Positions 12,187 to 24,900 of a stretch of DNA of 64,000 nucleotides are shown here, piece by piece (the first letter of the stretch is position 1; every line of letters begins with the position of its first letter). A model generated the notes under the pieces. It did no database searches, was not told where the DNA came from, and saw nothing but the letters and a program-made list of their open reading frames with translations. The translations under genes and the position numbers were made by a program. The stretch comes from Xestospongia muta (Eukaryota > Porifera > Demospongiae > Haplosclerida > Petrosiidae), in contig OY848923.1 in assembly GCA_963693285.1 (NCBI GenBank), forward strand, positions 2,738,038 to 2,802,037, given 5' to 3'.

Positions 12187-13292
12187 TTAGCAAGAACACT
12201 TTGATGATTTCTCCTCTGGTAAAACTTTTGGTTTGATTACTTGAGGAATATTATCTGTAATGGTATCGACAATACTTTCAATGCTTTCATTGACGTTAAT
12301 GTTATCTTTAGCACTTGTTTCAAAGTAATTTATATCGAAAGTTGATGCAAATTTTCTAGCATCTGCATTGTTTACAACTCTCTGTTGTGTTAGATCTACT
12401 TTGTTACCAACCAAAACAATCACTGCACTTTCTAGAGACATCTCCTTAATCTGTTTCATCCTATTGAGAGAGAGCCAAAAAGAGACAGAGAATTATAGCA
12501 GAGCGAGATAGAGAGACAAAAGATCAGAGACAGAAAGACAGAGAGTTCTCAATATCATGATTTAGGTACTGGTAGATCATAATGTACTTACCACATTCTA
12601 CAAGCTGTAAAAGATCGTTCACTTGTCAAATCAAACATTAGTATAAATCCATGAGCTCCACGATAGTAAGCTGTTGTAATGGCCTGATATCGCTCCTGAC
12701 CTGCAGTATCCCAAAGCTGCAACTTTATGCGCTTATCATCCCTAAAAAGAAATAACTTTTATTCTATGCAGTGATTGTTAAAGTTTGTATTCTGACTCAA
12801 TGATTATAAATGAGCCAATAGCAACGTACATCATCAACCATCCATCAATCCATATTGTCCTTGTTTTTATTATCAATTAATTCATTCATCCATCCATCAA
12901 ATCCATCCCTCCATTTATATATCAGGGATCTACTAACTTAAGAATATTTAAGAATATTTATCATAATACATCAAACTACAGATATATACATAGCTCATTA
13001 TTAACAAAGTTTAATGGTATAACAGACACAATGTATACACATAAAGATAAGCTGATAGACAGACAGACAAACAGGCACACACTCTATGTAGATGCAGGCA
13101 TTTATATTTATCTTACTTTTTCAAAGTCTTGACTTTAAAATCAATTCCTATAGTTTGAACAAACACAGGATTAAAATAATCATGACAATATCTTGCAATA
13201 AAGGCACTTTTCCCAACACCAGAGTCACCCACTAAAATTATCTTGTACAGATAGTCAGTTTTAGATCCACGTTTGTTGTCACTATTATTCAT
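12187..13292 (-). CDS. RabC: Rab3-like GTPase, CXC tail
   Basis: Exons 13117-13292, 12592-12741 and 12187-12460 encode 199 residues. Motifs: GDSGVGKS P-loop, [12 protein letters not shown] switch I region, [14 protein letters not shown] and ETSAKDN, all canonical for an active Rab. The C-terminus SSKCSC is a CXC prenylation motif, so membrane attachment through geranylgeranyl groups is expected. The reading frame stays open upstream of ATG 13292 but only from a non-ATG codon, so 13292 is the start. The switch II region ([19 protein letters not shown]) is very close to Rab3. In animals Rab3 acts in regulated exocytosis; the function of this divergent paralogue is inferred. Intron 2 is a purine-rich GAGA stretch. 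Confidence 0.9.
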
Positions 13293-13954
13293 GACAAAAA
13301 GAGATCCAGTAATATCTGACAAAATTGAATGGAGAAGATAAGGAGAAACTTATGTATATGTTATCAGGAAACACACATATCCTTATTGAGCAGCCATTAA
13401 CATTTCATAGGTGTTGAACAGACAAAGCAGTACCAAAGTCATTTAAGTGTTAGCCATATCCACGATTACATAGTAGTGTTATAATGTATTTCACTAACCA
13501 AGAAAATTTTTAGTGCAAAGATTTAGGTGGCCTGTCAGCTACTATGTCAGAGGTAGTATACAAAGGCTGAGAAGATGGAAAGTAAATATTTAATTAAACA
13601 AATGAATATAGAAATCCGCTAATAATAAGACAAACAAACTAAACCTACAACGTCCAGTTAAATAAGACAGCTATCTGTTATGATCTCATTTAGAGTAGAG
13701 TCCTTCTTCTATTTTGTTAAATATCAAGCAAGTCCACTATATGTATTCTTGTATTTTATTGAAACTATGTAATTATTCTTTAGAAAACATATGTATTTTC
13801 ACAAAATTAAGACACTAATTATCAGTCTAAAGAGTTAGAAAGTATGTATTAATTAATGGTAAAAATGGTCAGAAATAATTTTTCAGGAGGGATAATTATG
13901 AGTTGATATAATAGCAAATCTATTAACAAAGTGTAATTTTTTCCAGTTCTTAAA
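13293..13954. other. RabC-RabD spacer (about 660 bp)
   Basis: No gene, RNA or repeat recognised. I searched it for a missing fourth exon encoding a Cys-containing tail for RabD and found none. Confidence 0.5.
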
Positions 13955-15363
13955 TTATACATGGATAGCAAGCATTTTCTCTGTAATGGCATCTACTAGA
14001 TACTGAAAACTTTCTTTGACGTTTGTGTCATCTTTTGCACTTGTTTCAAAATATTTTACACCCATACTTGATGCTAATTCCATTGCCTCTTCATTGCTTA
14101 CGACTCTCTGTTCAGTTAGATCTAATTTGTTACCGACCAATAGAATGACTGCATTCTCTAAAGACATATCTTTTATTTGTTGTATCCTTTAGAGGAAAGG
14201 AGGAAATTAGGGAGAGAGGAAAATAGACATAAGATCAAGTAATGTACATACAGAATCACGTATCTTTATACTTACCACATCCTACAAGCTAAAAATGTCT
14301 CTTCATTCGTCAGATCAAACATCACTATAAATCCATTAGCTCCATGATAGTAAGCTGTTGTAATGGCCTGATATCGTTCTTGACCTGCAGTGTCCCAAAT
14401 TTGCAACCTGATGTGTTTATCATTTCTGAAAAGAAAAAGATTATCACTGAGTATATTCTCCATATATGAAATGGTGATTATTATTAAATAAACCTATCAA
14501 ATGGATGAATGAATAGATGAATAAATGGAATAAATTATTGTGTCCCAAATTTGGATCTTTATATGCTTATCGTCACTTTAATAAAACATGAAAAGCTTTA
14601 TATAAAAAGATTGCAAGCAAAAAAGACTGATGTGAGAAAAATATTGTATGTAATAAGAAGTTAGGCATTTACATGTCCTTAGAAGAATCAAACTGGGTTT
14701 AGTTTGATGACTGTAAACTATGACATAACGCTTTAATTAAATTCATTTGATAATCAATTTATGATACTACTTATCTAACAATGACTAAGCTCACACTATA
14801 TATAATACAATACCAGGCTGGCTGGCTGACTGGTTGGTTAGTTAGTCTCACTGTTCATATGAACAAATGCTAGCGGGAACAATTTTATTTTATAGTACTG
14901 ACTAATTGACTGGTATGTTAGCTACACAATTCTCTTTGCAGGTGGTTCTTGGTGTAACTTGACTATGATGACATCATAATGAAATGACACATAGTGATGT
15001 CATCATAATAATGACATCACCTAGACCCTAAACCAAACCTAACATTATTAACTCTATGACACATAGTGATGTCATCATAGGACAAGTCGTTACATAATCA
15101 GTCAAGTTACACCAAGAAGCACCCCTCTTTGCAGACCAGTAAACCAGATGTAGGCTAACTTATGAGGTACATGAGTGTCTTGCTTAATGTTACCTAATCA
15201 AGTTCTTGAGTCTAAAATCAATCCCAACTGTTGAAATAAAAGCTGGATTAAAAAGTTCACCCATATATCGGGAGATGTAGGCAGTTTTCCCTACTTGGGT
15301 GTTACCGACAACTAATATCTTGTACATGTAGTCAAAATTGACATCATCACTGTCTGCACTCAT
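13955..15363 (-). CDS. RabD: Rab3-like GTPase without C-terminal cysteines
   Basis: Exons 15194-15363, 14276-14425 and 13955-14186 encode only 183 residues. The P-loop is unusual but legal (GNTQVGKT). Switch [10 protein letters not shown], switch [16 protein letters not shown] and ETSAKDD are intact. The protein stops right after the last helix ([10 protein letters not shown]), about 15-35 residues earlier than RabC and RabE, with no CC, CXC or CAAX. It should be soluble, or the gene is decaying. Intron 1 contains a hAT-like MITE and a relic of another switch II exon. Exon 2 and its flanks are nearly identical to RabE exon 2. Confidence 0.82.
14231..14539. repeat. Near-identical block shared with 16561-16868
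   Basis: This block covers RabD exon 2 plus about 45 bp of 3' intron and 110 bp of 5' intron. It matches the same position of RabE with only scattered differences, including intron sequence, whereas exons 1 and 3 of the two genes are clearly diverged. Local duplication or gene conversion explains this. Confidence 0.8.
14535..14590 (-). pseudogene. Relic of a Rab switch II exon inside RabD intron 1
   Basis: The plus-strand sequence TGTCCCAAATTTGGATCTTT at about 14541 matches the 5' part of the real switch II exons (GTCCCAAATTTGCAACCTGA at 14390) and continues with a similar intron edge. Only the first 40 or so bases survive. Confidence 0.65.
14941..15125. mobile_element. hAT-like MITE, copy 2 (185 bp), in RabD intron 1
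   Basis: Same element as at 1871-2058, with the same ends (GGTGGTTCTTGG ... AAGAAGCACCCC), flanked by a different perfect 8-bp duplication, TCTTTGCA (14933-14940 and 15126-15133). Two independent insertions with exact duplications define the element's boundaries. Confidence 0.85.
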
Positions 15364-15697
15364 GATATTTGCTCAAACCAGAAGACGATTGCTATAACAA
15401 ATTCCACTATAATGTCCACAACTACAACAACCCTAACGCTAGACTTCTGTCAGTGAACAATATTAACATACAGGAAAGAAGTCCTTGAGTAAGCATTATT
15501 TCCTGCTACTTCCCAAATAAGGTAATTTAGGCGTGGCAAACTTCTCATTAAGTAATTAATTAAAAATGGTGCTGTAATTCAACTTGAATGTATCAATGGC
15601 ATGATTAAAATGTGAAAGAAAATTGTAAAATTGATATTAACGCTATTAATATGCATGTCAGGACTTTAAATTATTATTCAAATGACTGCCGGAGGAA
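15364..15697. other. RabD-RabE spacer (334 bp)
   Basis: Upstream region of RabD and 3' region of RabE. No further feature recognised. Confidence 0.5.
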
Positions 15698-18413
15698 TTA
15701 ACATGGACACGTTGACGACTTCTCTTCTGTGTAATTAGCTTCTCTTGGTTTCATTCCGCGAGGAGTGAAGTTTGGATTGTTCCTGATTGTTTCCGACATT
15801 TTCTCAGTAATGGCGTCAACTAAATACTCTGCACTTTCTTTGATATTTGTGTTATCTTTAGCACTTGTTTCAAAATAATGTATACCCAAATTTGATGCAA
15901 ATTCTTTGGCATCTTCATTGTCTACAACTCTCTGTTGTGTTAGATCTACTTTGTTACCAACCAATAGAATAACTACACTCTCTAAAGACATCTCTTTTAT
16001 TTGTTGTATCCTTAAGAGGAAAGGAAAGAAGGAGAGGGAGAGAGAATGAGACAGGGAAAGATGGAGGAAAGAGGGAAGAAAAGAGAGGAATGGAAATACG
16101 GGGGGAAAGAGATTTTACAATGAAAGTGTCATGTATGTATATTATAGTTGAATGTATACCCAGTAAAATACAACAATGACAATTTTCTATTACATACACC
16201 AGGATTAGGAATCTATAAAGCTAGACCACACTCTTTGGTTGTGTACAAGAAGTGTCTATAGAAGCCACGATTAATTGAGTAAGAGTTCACTAATATCATT
16301 TAACTAACCAGGTTTTGGGATTGACTTGTACGTAAGAGAATAATATATTAATAGAGGTAATGCACGTTGAGTAACATAAGATGTTCAATGTTTGTCATAA
16401 AGCTACAAAGGTGATTGTTTACAACTAAAGTCTGCTAACACCCTGCCACACAAACACACACTCATGTATATACATGCAAGAATATTGGTTACATTTTAAT
16501 ATATGGTTTTCCTTCTTGTAAGTAAAAAAGTATTGCCTATTGCCTAGACCTTTTCAGAAAGGATCAAGTAATGTACATACAGAATCATATAACTTTATAC
16601 TTACCACATCCTACAAGCTGCAAATGTTTCCTCATTCGTCAGATCAAACATCACTATAAAGCCCATAGCTCCATGATAGTAAGCTGTTGTAATGGCCTGA
16701 TATCGTTCTTGACCTGCAGTGTCCCAAATTTGCAACTTGATGTGTTTATCATTTCTGAAAAGAAAAAGATTATCACTGAGTATATTCTCCATATATGAAA
16801 TGGTGATTATTATTAAATAAACCTATCAAATGGATGAATGAATAGATGAATAAATGCAATAAATTATTATCAAAAACAGATAATTATTTAACACGAGTAA
16901 CTTTTATCAAAACAGTCGATTAATAATTTGACAATCTGTTCCATCCATCCATCCGTCCGTCCGTCCGTCCGTCCATCCATCCATCCATGTTTACATGTCA
17001 TATCATACTGATGTACTCAACCTTAAAATCATGACATGTTCCTAGTATTTTCAATAATTCATAATTAATTGGCAAGTACATAACATATAATACATACATA
17101 TTTCTGAAGAAATACAAACAAGCAATGCCACTAAAATAACAAACTCAACATACGTACATTATATACACTGATATATACAAGACTTGGCAGACAAATTAGA
17201 ATGTATATTTAGTAGTGCTAGGGTTTCTATCTAATTTGATTAATAACACACATGTTCAAACTAATGGTTATAATTTTACATAGTTACATACTACGTACAC
17301 AATGGTTCCTTCCTCTCATGTACCATTAGTAACTAGTGGGTTACTGACAGGGTAATGCATTATGTCTACAGTTTACATCTGAGAATAAATGACAATTGGT
17401 CATTATCTACATTGAAAGTCAAAGGAAAGACACAAGTCAACAATAAGCTATAGGAAAACTCAAAATAGTTAAGACTACAGAGTAGGAAATGGTTACTTTG
17501 AATCATACAAATTAAAACTGTTGTACCAAAACAATTTGATTGCTTAATTGTAGACCTATAAATGACATTAAGTAACAATGTAAAAATAATTTTATGTACA
17601 AAATGGGAAGTTGGAAAGTATATTTAATATTTCGATTACAAGTATGTCTTATAATCAAGGCACTTTGAGAGGTATAGTTTGATATAACATATCTATCTAT
17701 TACGTAACATTCTCGGAATTACTATGAACAAGCTATTTACTATCCTACTTTTTTAAATGACTACAAACAATTAGGATATTTAGAGAAAAGAATAATGTAG
17801 TAACTGCTACTGAATGACTCCTATTAAATTTAGCTTAAGATAATTGTTATGACTACAGCAGGAAACAACCCATAGAATTTAGTGCCCCTGAACTCAAGTT
17901 TAAAGGATAATGAAGGTAAATAAGTAATAGCTACAAGTCCAGGGGACAGGATTACACACAGAGAGTGTTTAGAGATTTATCAAGAGCTCTATACAATGTA
18001 GTGTGTTACAAGTATTGTTAGGGCTAGTACAAGGAACTACTATCACAAGTACACATGTAAGGACAACTAGACACTTCCTGTTTGGGATCTAGACATTATG
18101 AATAACTATACTCGGGTATTGGTTCATGTACCGTTTTGTACAACAACTCAAGTTAATTTAAAGTTATTTTCTTGACACATAAATCTCAACACAATACTAG
18201 CAAATCGTTGAATACGTACCTGATCATACTCTTGACTCTGAAATCAATTCCTACTGTAGAAATAAACGCTGGATTAAAGTGGTCGTCACAATATCTCGAT
18301 ACGTAAGCAGTCTTCCCTACACCCGAGTTGCCAACCATCAATATCTTGTACATGTAGTCGAAGTTGACGTCCATTACAGAGTCCAGGGTCTCCTCGTTAT
18401 TGTCTGCATTCAT
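15698..18413 (-). CDS. RabE: Rab3-like GTPase, CXC tail
   Basis: Exons 18220-18413, 16605-16754 and 15698-16010 encode 218 residues. Motifs: GNSGVGKT P-loop, [23 protein letters not shown] and ETSAKDN are all canonical. The tail ends SSTCPC, a CXC prenylation motif. The N-terminus (MNADNNEE...) precedes a [11 protein letters not shown] block that is shared almost exactly with RabD, marking the two as the closest pair. Exon 2 and flanks match RabD's. Intron 1 contains a CATC/CGTC microsatellite. The ATG at 18413 is about 95 bp from the start of the segment shared with receptor G's downstream flank. Confidence 0.9.
16561..16868. repeat. RabE copy of the block shared with 14231-14539
   Basis: Contains RabE exon 2 and adjacent intron ends, nearly identical to RabD. 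It ends in GATGAATAAATGCAATAAATTATT, after which the introns diverge. Confidence 0.8.
16941..16988. repeat. CATC/CGTC tetranucleotide microsatellite
   Basis: Runs of CATC flank an inner run of CGTC within RabE intron 1. Confidence 0.9.
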
Positions 18414-18507
18414 GATTACTTTGTCTAGTGAGTAACGGAGGCAGCCTTACGACAATACCACGCTATCTACAACGTAAACATAAGAGTGAACGACGGCACT
18501 TCACACA

Positions 18508-18776
18508 AGTATGAAGAGACAATACGCCTTCAACTTACTAGGGCCAATAGAAATTGTGTCTGTCCTTTCCTCGAAAAGAATGACCCGCCCACGTACTGGT
18601 ATAATAATTATTAATAATTGAAAGGATTTAACTACACAGGGAATGCAAATATTAAAGGTAAATTTTGTTTTCAAGATATAAATTAATTCCACAACTGTTG
18701 CTTACTTTCCGTGCAGAAAGTGAAAGAAAATTAAAAACAACTAACAAACAAAAATCTAACAAACAAGCAGCACAAA
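18508..18776. repeat. 3' flank of receptor F, duplicated at 39954-40223
   Basis: This stretch (AAGTATGAAGAGACAATACG onward) recurs with few changes just downstream of receptor G. It holds the F 3' UTR and part of the RabE upstream region. It shows that the F and G 3' ends arose by one segmental duplication. Confidence 0.85.
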
Positions 18777-21700
18777 TTACATGTACAGCTCTGTTACATC
18801 TGAAGTAGCCTCAGACTCTGGCTTTGAAATTGATTCTGACATTTTGTCAACTACTGGTATATCATAGTATTCAGGAGATCCTGGCAGGTTATCATACAGT
18901 GGGTTAATTGTTCTACAACAATACATAATTTATTAATATATAATTAGAATTGAGTACTAATCAACTCACAATGGATTTGGGTTGGAATAAATAGTATTAA
19001 CAGTCATGACAATCTCATCTCCTTGCCTGGATACAATATATGGGCATAGCTAATATATTCTATTATACTTACTGTGATCTAAGTTCACGTTTCTTACATT
19101 TCCTTCTAATTAAAATGATGGAAATCAAAAATATTAGTATGATTATAACAATTAAAGTAGTTGTTCCCATCGCTCCTAAAGCAGCATATTCTGAACTGCC
19201 ACTGTCTGTAGTGGATACTGGTGGTGTCACTAAAATGTGTCTGATTAATAATTTTAAGATTGGTGTAACTTACCATGTGACAAAATCCTTATTGGTATAC
19301 TTGCAGGTCCCTCAATAAATTCTCCTCTTTCATTATGTACTGCTATTCTCATAGTAAGTGTGTATGTTAATTGAGGATTTAGACCAGTTACATTGATAGA
19401 TGTCTTATTAAATGGAACATGTACAGTTATATCACTTGATTGTCTACGTCTACTATTGACAGCATCTAGTAATATAATATACTCAAAGAAACCATGAGCT
19501 TCTTCCAGTGACACTTTTCTCCATACAATAACAATAGAGGTTCCATCAGAGGATCTTCGTGTAGTAATATCGATTGGGAAAATAGATGGAGCTATGCATA
19601 GAAGAAATGACAATAATTTTGGTACGTAAAATGTAGAATTTACATAAAGAGCTTACACTTACTTTCAGCTTCTGTAAAGACAGTAACTGATGTAACATTA
19701 CCTTCTCCTAGTTCATTGACTGCTCCAATTGATATATAGTAAGGGACACCTGGACCTGTGGAGACAATACATTTACTAGTTAGTAATGCAATAGGCTTAC
19801 TTAATCCTCCAATAATCTGTGTGTAAATATTTAAATGAGGATTAGCAATAACTGTTAATGACATAATAACTCCACCAGTGATATCAATATTATAACTACT
19901 AATATATCCATTAGGTGTGATTGGTGGAGACCAAGTAAGGTTAACAGCAGTGTCATTAACTACTGGTATAGTGTTAGCAACAAAGATATTACTAATAATA
20001 ACTGGTATAACAATAAGAACTGGTTCAGAGGATACTAGAGAAATGTATGTAAAGGGGATTGTGAATGATACATTCTTACTATCAGGATCAGTTCTTCCAT
20101 TAGTAGTAGCACTAGGTCCATATCCAACTACTGTAGTAGCTGAAACAGTAGCAGTGTAATTTTGATAGGGGGAGAATCCATTAATGGTTATAGACACTGC
20201 TTGTTGGTTAGGAGTAACAGTAATAATTTTAGTAGTGCGTCTAAACAGGCCATTGTCTAAAAGATCTACAATGACTAATTTATATTGGGTAATAATGCCA
20301 TTAGGAATAGCTGGATGTCTCCAGTTAAATGTTACATCAGTCTTGGTTGTAATAGTTGTGAAGTTTTGAGGAGCATCATCAGGTCCTATTAAATTGAGAT
20401 ATAGAAAATTACAAATACAAATTAACTTACTATCTTGAGGTGTTTGAAATGTATGTTGTGTAGCTGGTCCTTCACCCACTATATTAATAGATGACAGTCT
20501 ACAAGTGTACTCAGTAAATGGTACTAATACTGGAATAGTGAACAATGTCTGTGGAGAACTCTGAGTAGCTGTTAGTCCAGAGATGTGAGGTCCATTGGCT
20601 TGCATACAAGTCAAATTGTATCCTATTATCTTTCCATTTTGATCTACTCTAACTGGTGGATCCCACTCTAATGTAACACTACGCGGAAGGAAGGTTGTGT
20701 TGATAAGATTCTTTGGAGGAGCAACTGGGACTGAGAAATAGAATGATTAAATATAATCATTAGATATTATGATTAGCTTACATGCTGGTAGAGTTGAGAA
20801 GCTCATTGTCTGACTATCAGTATTACCAATACAGTTAGTAGATACAACAGTGAAGTTATAAGTGTTAGCTTCCTCTAGACCAGTTAAAATGATCTGATAC
20901 ATCAAGTTAACAGCAGTGATGTTGTCAGTACCCACTAGACTAGAACTAGTAGTTAAAGTATTCTGTAATTCCAGACCAATATAGTTGATATAATATATCT
21001 CAGGTGTATAGGCAATGGATGGAATAGTAAAGTAGATAGTACAGTTAGTCTGTCCAACTGTTAATGATATGTCTATGGCTGCAAGTGGATTTCTTTGGGC
21101 TGTATAAATGAAACATTATTGTAATGTATTTGAATATTTTTTTCTAACTCACTCTTCAAGATAATAGTAATGCTTTTTAGTACACTGATCACTGAAGAGT
21201 TTGGAATTGACAGTTTAGCATGGCAGGAGTAAGTACCAGAATCATTTGCAAAAGAAATAGGAAAACTCAGAGTGTTTATAACATAAGTACCCTCACTGTT
21301 ATTTGTAACTACACCTTGACGTTCAGTACCATTATGTAACCAAATTAATTCAAGAGCTGATATCACTAGAGCTGGTTTACTAGCAGTACAAACTAGAGTG
21401 AAGTTATCATAAGGGTCTGAGGCAGGACAAGATGTTTCCAGACCCAGATATGAATCTGGAGAAATAGTTAATTCATTGATGATAGGATCTACAATAATAA
21501 TAACAAAATAATACAACAATAGGACTATTACAATTAAATAGAATAATGAGATAATACTGATACATTCGAAAAAAAAGTCTTTACCTATAATTGTGATATT
21601 TGTTGTGACATTAGTAGTATTGGAAGCAGTTATGTAGATATATCCAGACACAGGTATCACATCAACTATACAAGTATATATGCCAGAATCTACTGAACTA

Positions 21701-21941
21701 CTGAGAGTATTGAAATAAATTTGAGTATCATATTTGTTATAGTCAGTTAGTGATGTGTTATAAAGTAAAATTCGTCCATTCCCAGAACTGACTATGAGAA
21801 TTTCATCCTTGGTCCACATAGTTTTAACAATGAAAGGAGTGTTGATATGAGGATTTATTGTGACATAACATGTGATAGTCAGCTTACTACCAGCTAGATA
21901 ATCACTTTGTCTTGAAACATTCATAGTTAAAATAAGAGGAA
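18777..21941 (-). other. Receptor F membrane-proximal part: 2 Ig, 5 FN3-like, TM, tyrosine tail
   Basis: Ig exons 21585-21941 and 21153-21488 precede five FN3-like exons. One FN3 domain is split by a 45-nt intron (19756-19800). The transmembrane core is TTLIVIIILIFLISIILI, followed by RRKCKKR, a basic stop-transfer. The cytoplasmic tail has an NPxY motif (NPLYDNL), EYYDIPV and a C-terminal ELYM. NPxY binds PTB domains or endocytic adaptors and YDxP-type sites bind SH2 domains in known receptors; use here is inference. Confidence 0.8.
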
Positions 21942-24900
21942 CTAGAAGAATAATAATAAATGACCTTGTGCTAGTAAATGTAGAGATGTTTTTTAAAAAT
22001 TTGAGGAAACAATAGTAAGAGTGCCTACATTGTACATTGTAGTTGTGCTTACTTTGTAGCATTAGGTCTTGTACACTTTTGTTAGTTAACATGATATTAA
22101 TCTCATTTACTGTGATGGTAGCTTGACATGTATATTGTCCAGCATCAGAGGTATTAAGTGAAGAGAAGAACAACGACAGAGAGTACATTGTATCTGAGAT
22201 ATTAGTAAGTACTGATGGTACACTGATAGTGTTTAGGTCATCAGATACTAATGATGTATTAACACTATCTTTGATCCATACGATAGTTGGTGTCACTATA
22301 AGTCTGTCAATGACTTCAACAGTACAATTCAAAAGGTACTCTTCACCAGGTACTGCTTTACCAGATGTCATAATGTTAACAACAGGAGATGGTATTGCTG
22401 TAAAAAGAAAAGAATTTTTATTAATTTAATTAGTTAAATATTAGTTATCTTTTATCACACTAGAGTTTACTAACATGTGGTGGCTATTAATACAGCACAT
22501 GGAGTGCATACTTTAATGTGAAACTAATACATTATGGTATAATGTTTAGGGTATAGGATATAGTAATAATTTCTCAATGAAGTATGTACTTCCTCTGCTG
22601 TACTAATAGCCACTGTTTGAAGTATACAAACTTACATTCTACAAAGATAGAAGTGTTAGCACTAACTGAAACATCCAATACATATTGATCATCACTGAAA
22701 TTAGCTGTTATAATTATATTACAGGAATACTCTCCACTATTATATGCATCATTGAGTGGATTAAAGTAAAGAATAGACTCATATTGAAGAGAAGTATGTT
22801 GTATGAGATTATCAATGAGAGTAGAATTGTTTTCAAATTCCTTAGAAACAGATATCCCATTAAGTGTCCATTGATTTGTCACAATAACAGGTATTGTTAC
22901 TAAATCACTCAATGTGATAACACATCTAAGGGAAAGAGGTGTACCAGCATAGAGTACTCCTTCATGATCTTGAAAGATGCTCACAGTCACAGAAGGAACT
23001 ATAAAATGAGAATTTATACTGAAATATACTTATTTGACACTTACAGTACACAACTAGCTCATATTCCATATTAACTGATTGAGCATCATAAGTAGCAGTT
23101 GATGGGTCATTAGTTCCATTAAAACCAGTTACATTAAAATTAGCCATACACCTATATACTCCTCTGTCTTCAAATCTCACTGGTTCTAGTGTTATCGTCA
23201 CATTAGTTTCAGATCCAGTGTCATCAGTGATAATAGAATAAGGAACATTTATGTCTTGAAGTAAATATGTATCTGTAGTGTTCATTTTTGTTATTTCAAT
23301 TGTTGGTTTGACAACTAATCTCTCAACTACTCTCACTATACAAGTGATGTTGAGGTTTTGACCTACTTCAGTAGAACCCACAGTAGAGATATTTAACTGC
23401 ATATCAGGTAAAGCTGACAAGGAAAACAAGCATAATATAAACAAATGAATACTACTTACTTTGAACAGTTATTGTGTCAGTAGTATTGTTTATTCCACTA
23501 ATAATTAAAGGATCATTTGAATTAATAGTCATCTGACAGGTATATGTTCCAGTGTCATTAAAGTTACTATTATGATCTCCATTATCAATTGGTAGAAACA
23601 CTAGTGTACTCTCAAACTCATTGTTTCCATTATTAGTAACATTAGTGATCATACGTCGTGATTCAACAGGTATAGTATTGCCTTGAGGATCAAACCAGAC
23701 CACAGTAGCTGTCACTGTTGTATCCACTACACTGTGTAATGTACCAGTAGATGTCAGGTTGAAGTTAGTATTCTCATAGATAGGACCAGTGGAAGGACTA
23801 TGTGTGATAACCATACTGGGAGGAGGGACTACAAAAAGCACTAGTTTTAGAGTTAGTGCATTATATAAACTCACTTTGAACATTGAGTTCCCTGTATGTG
23901 TGGTCAATGACTCTTAAGTTATTAAATATTGATGAACAATAATACCTTCTACCATCAGATGTTTTCACTGGATTCAGTGTTAGAGTGATCAAAATAAAGT
24001 TATTAATCCTAGTTACATTTCCTAAGGAAGCATCATTGTTGATTACTTCAACTCTTTGTTCTCTAGCTAGATCATAACTCCATATCAAAGAACTAGGTTC
24101 ATGTATTAGTCTCTCAGGTATGCTGATATTACATGTCATAGTGAACTGGTCTCCAGCAGTGGGTGTGGTTGGAAATATGATATTAGTTGCCACATGATCG
24201 GAATTAAAAACTACAAAATATCTATATATCATAATCATAAATATCACCTTGTATGTACCTGATACTATGAGAGGTAAAGTCTTGTTATTCTCATTACTTA
24301 TAATATAAGAAGATACAGGAGATGATAGAACACTCACAGTACAAGAGTACACAGTACCATTGTCTCTAAAATTATTCAAAATTTCAATACGTAATGTACT
24401 AGTGTACACGTGCGATCCTAACATAGTCAGTGAACTAATAGTATAGTCACTGTTATTAGTAACAGGAGAACCATCATTATGAAACCAATAAATATCAACA
24501 TTAACTCCAGTATTGATAGCATCACTGATACTAACAGTACATACTATATCAAGATATGTTCCCTCCACTAGTGTATTAGCATTGACAGGATGAGTAGAGA
24601 TAGCAATGACTGGTTGAGGAACTAAATTGATGAAAATGAAATAGTCTTATTTATTGAAATTCTACTTACTTTGTAGTATTAGGACTTGTATGCTAGTATT
24701 AGTTACTGTGACATTAATCTTGTTCACTGTGATGGTAGCTTGACATGTATATTGTCCAGCATCAGAGGTATTAAGTGAAGAGAAGAACAACGACAGAGAG
24801 TACATTGTATCTGAGATATTAGTAAGTACTGATGGCACACTGATAGTGTTTAGATCATCAGATACTAATGATCTGTTAACACTATTTTGATCCATACAAT

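Noticed and set aside
13293..13322. Upstream extension of RabC exon 1 by ten codons
   Set aside because: It would start at TTG; ATG at 13292 fits the family length.
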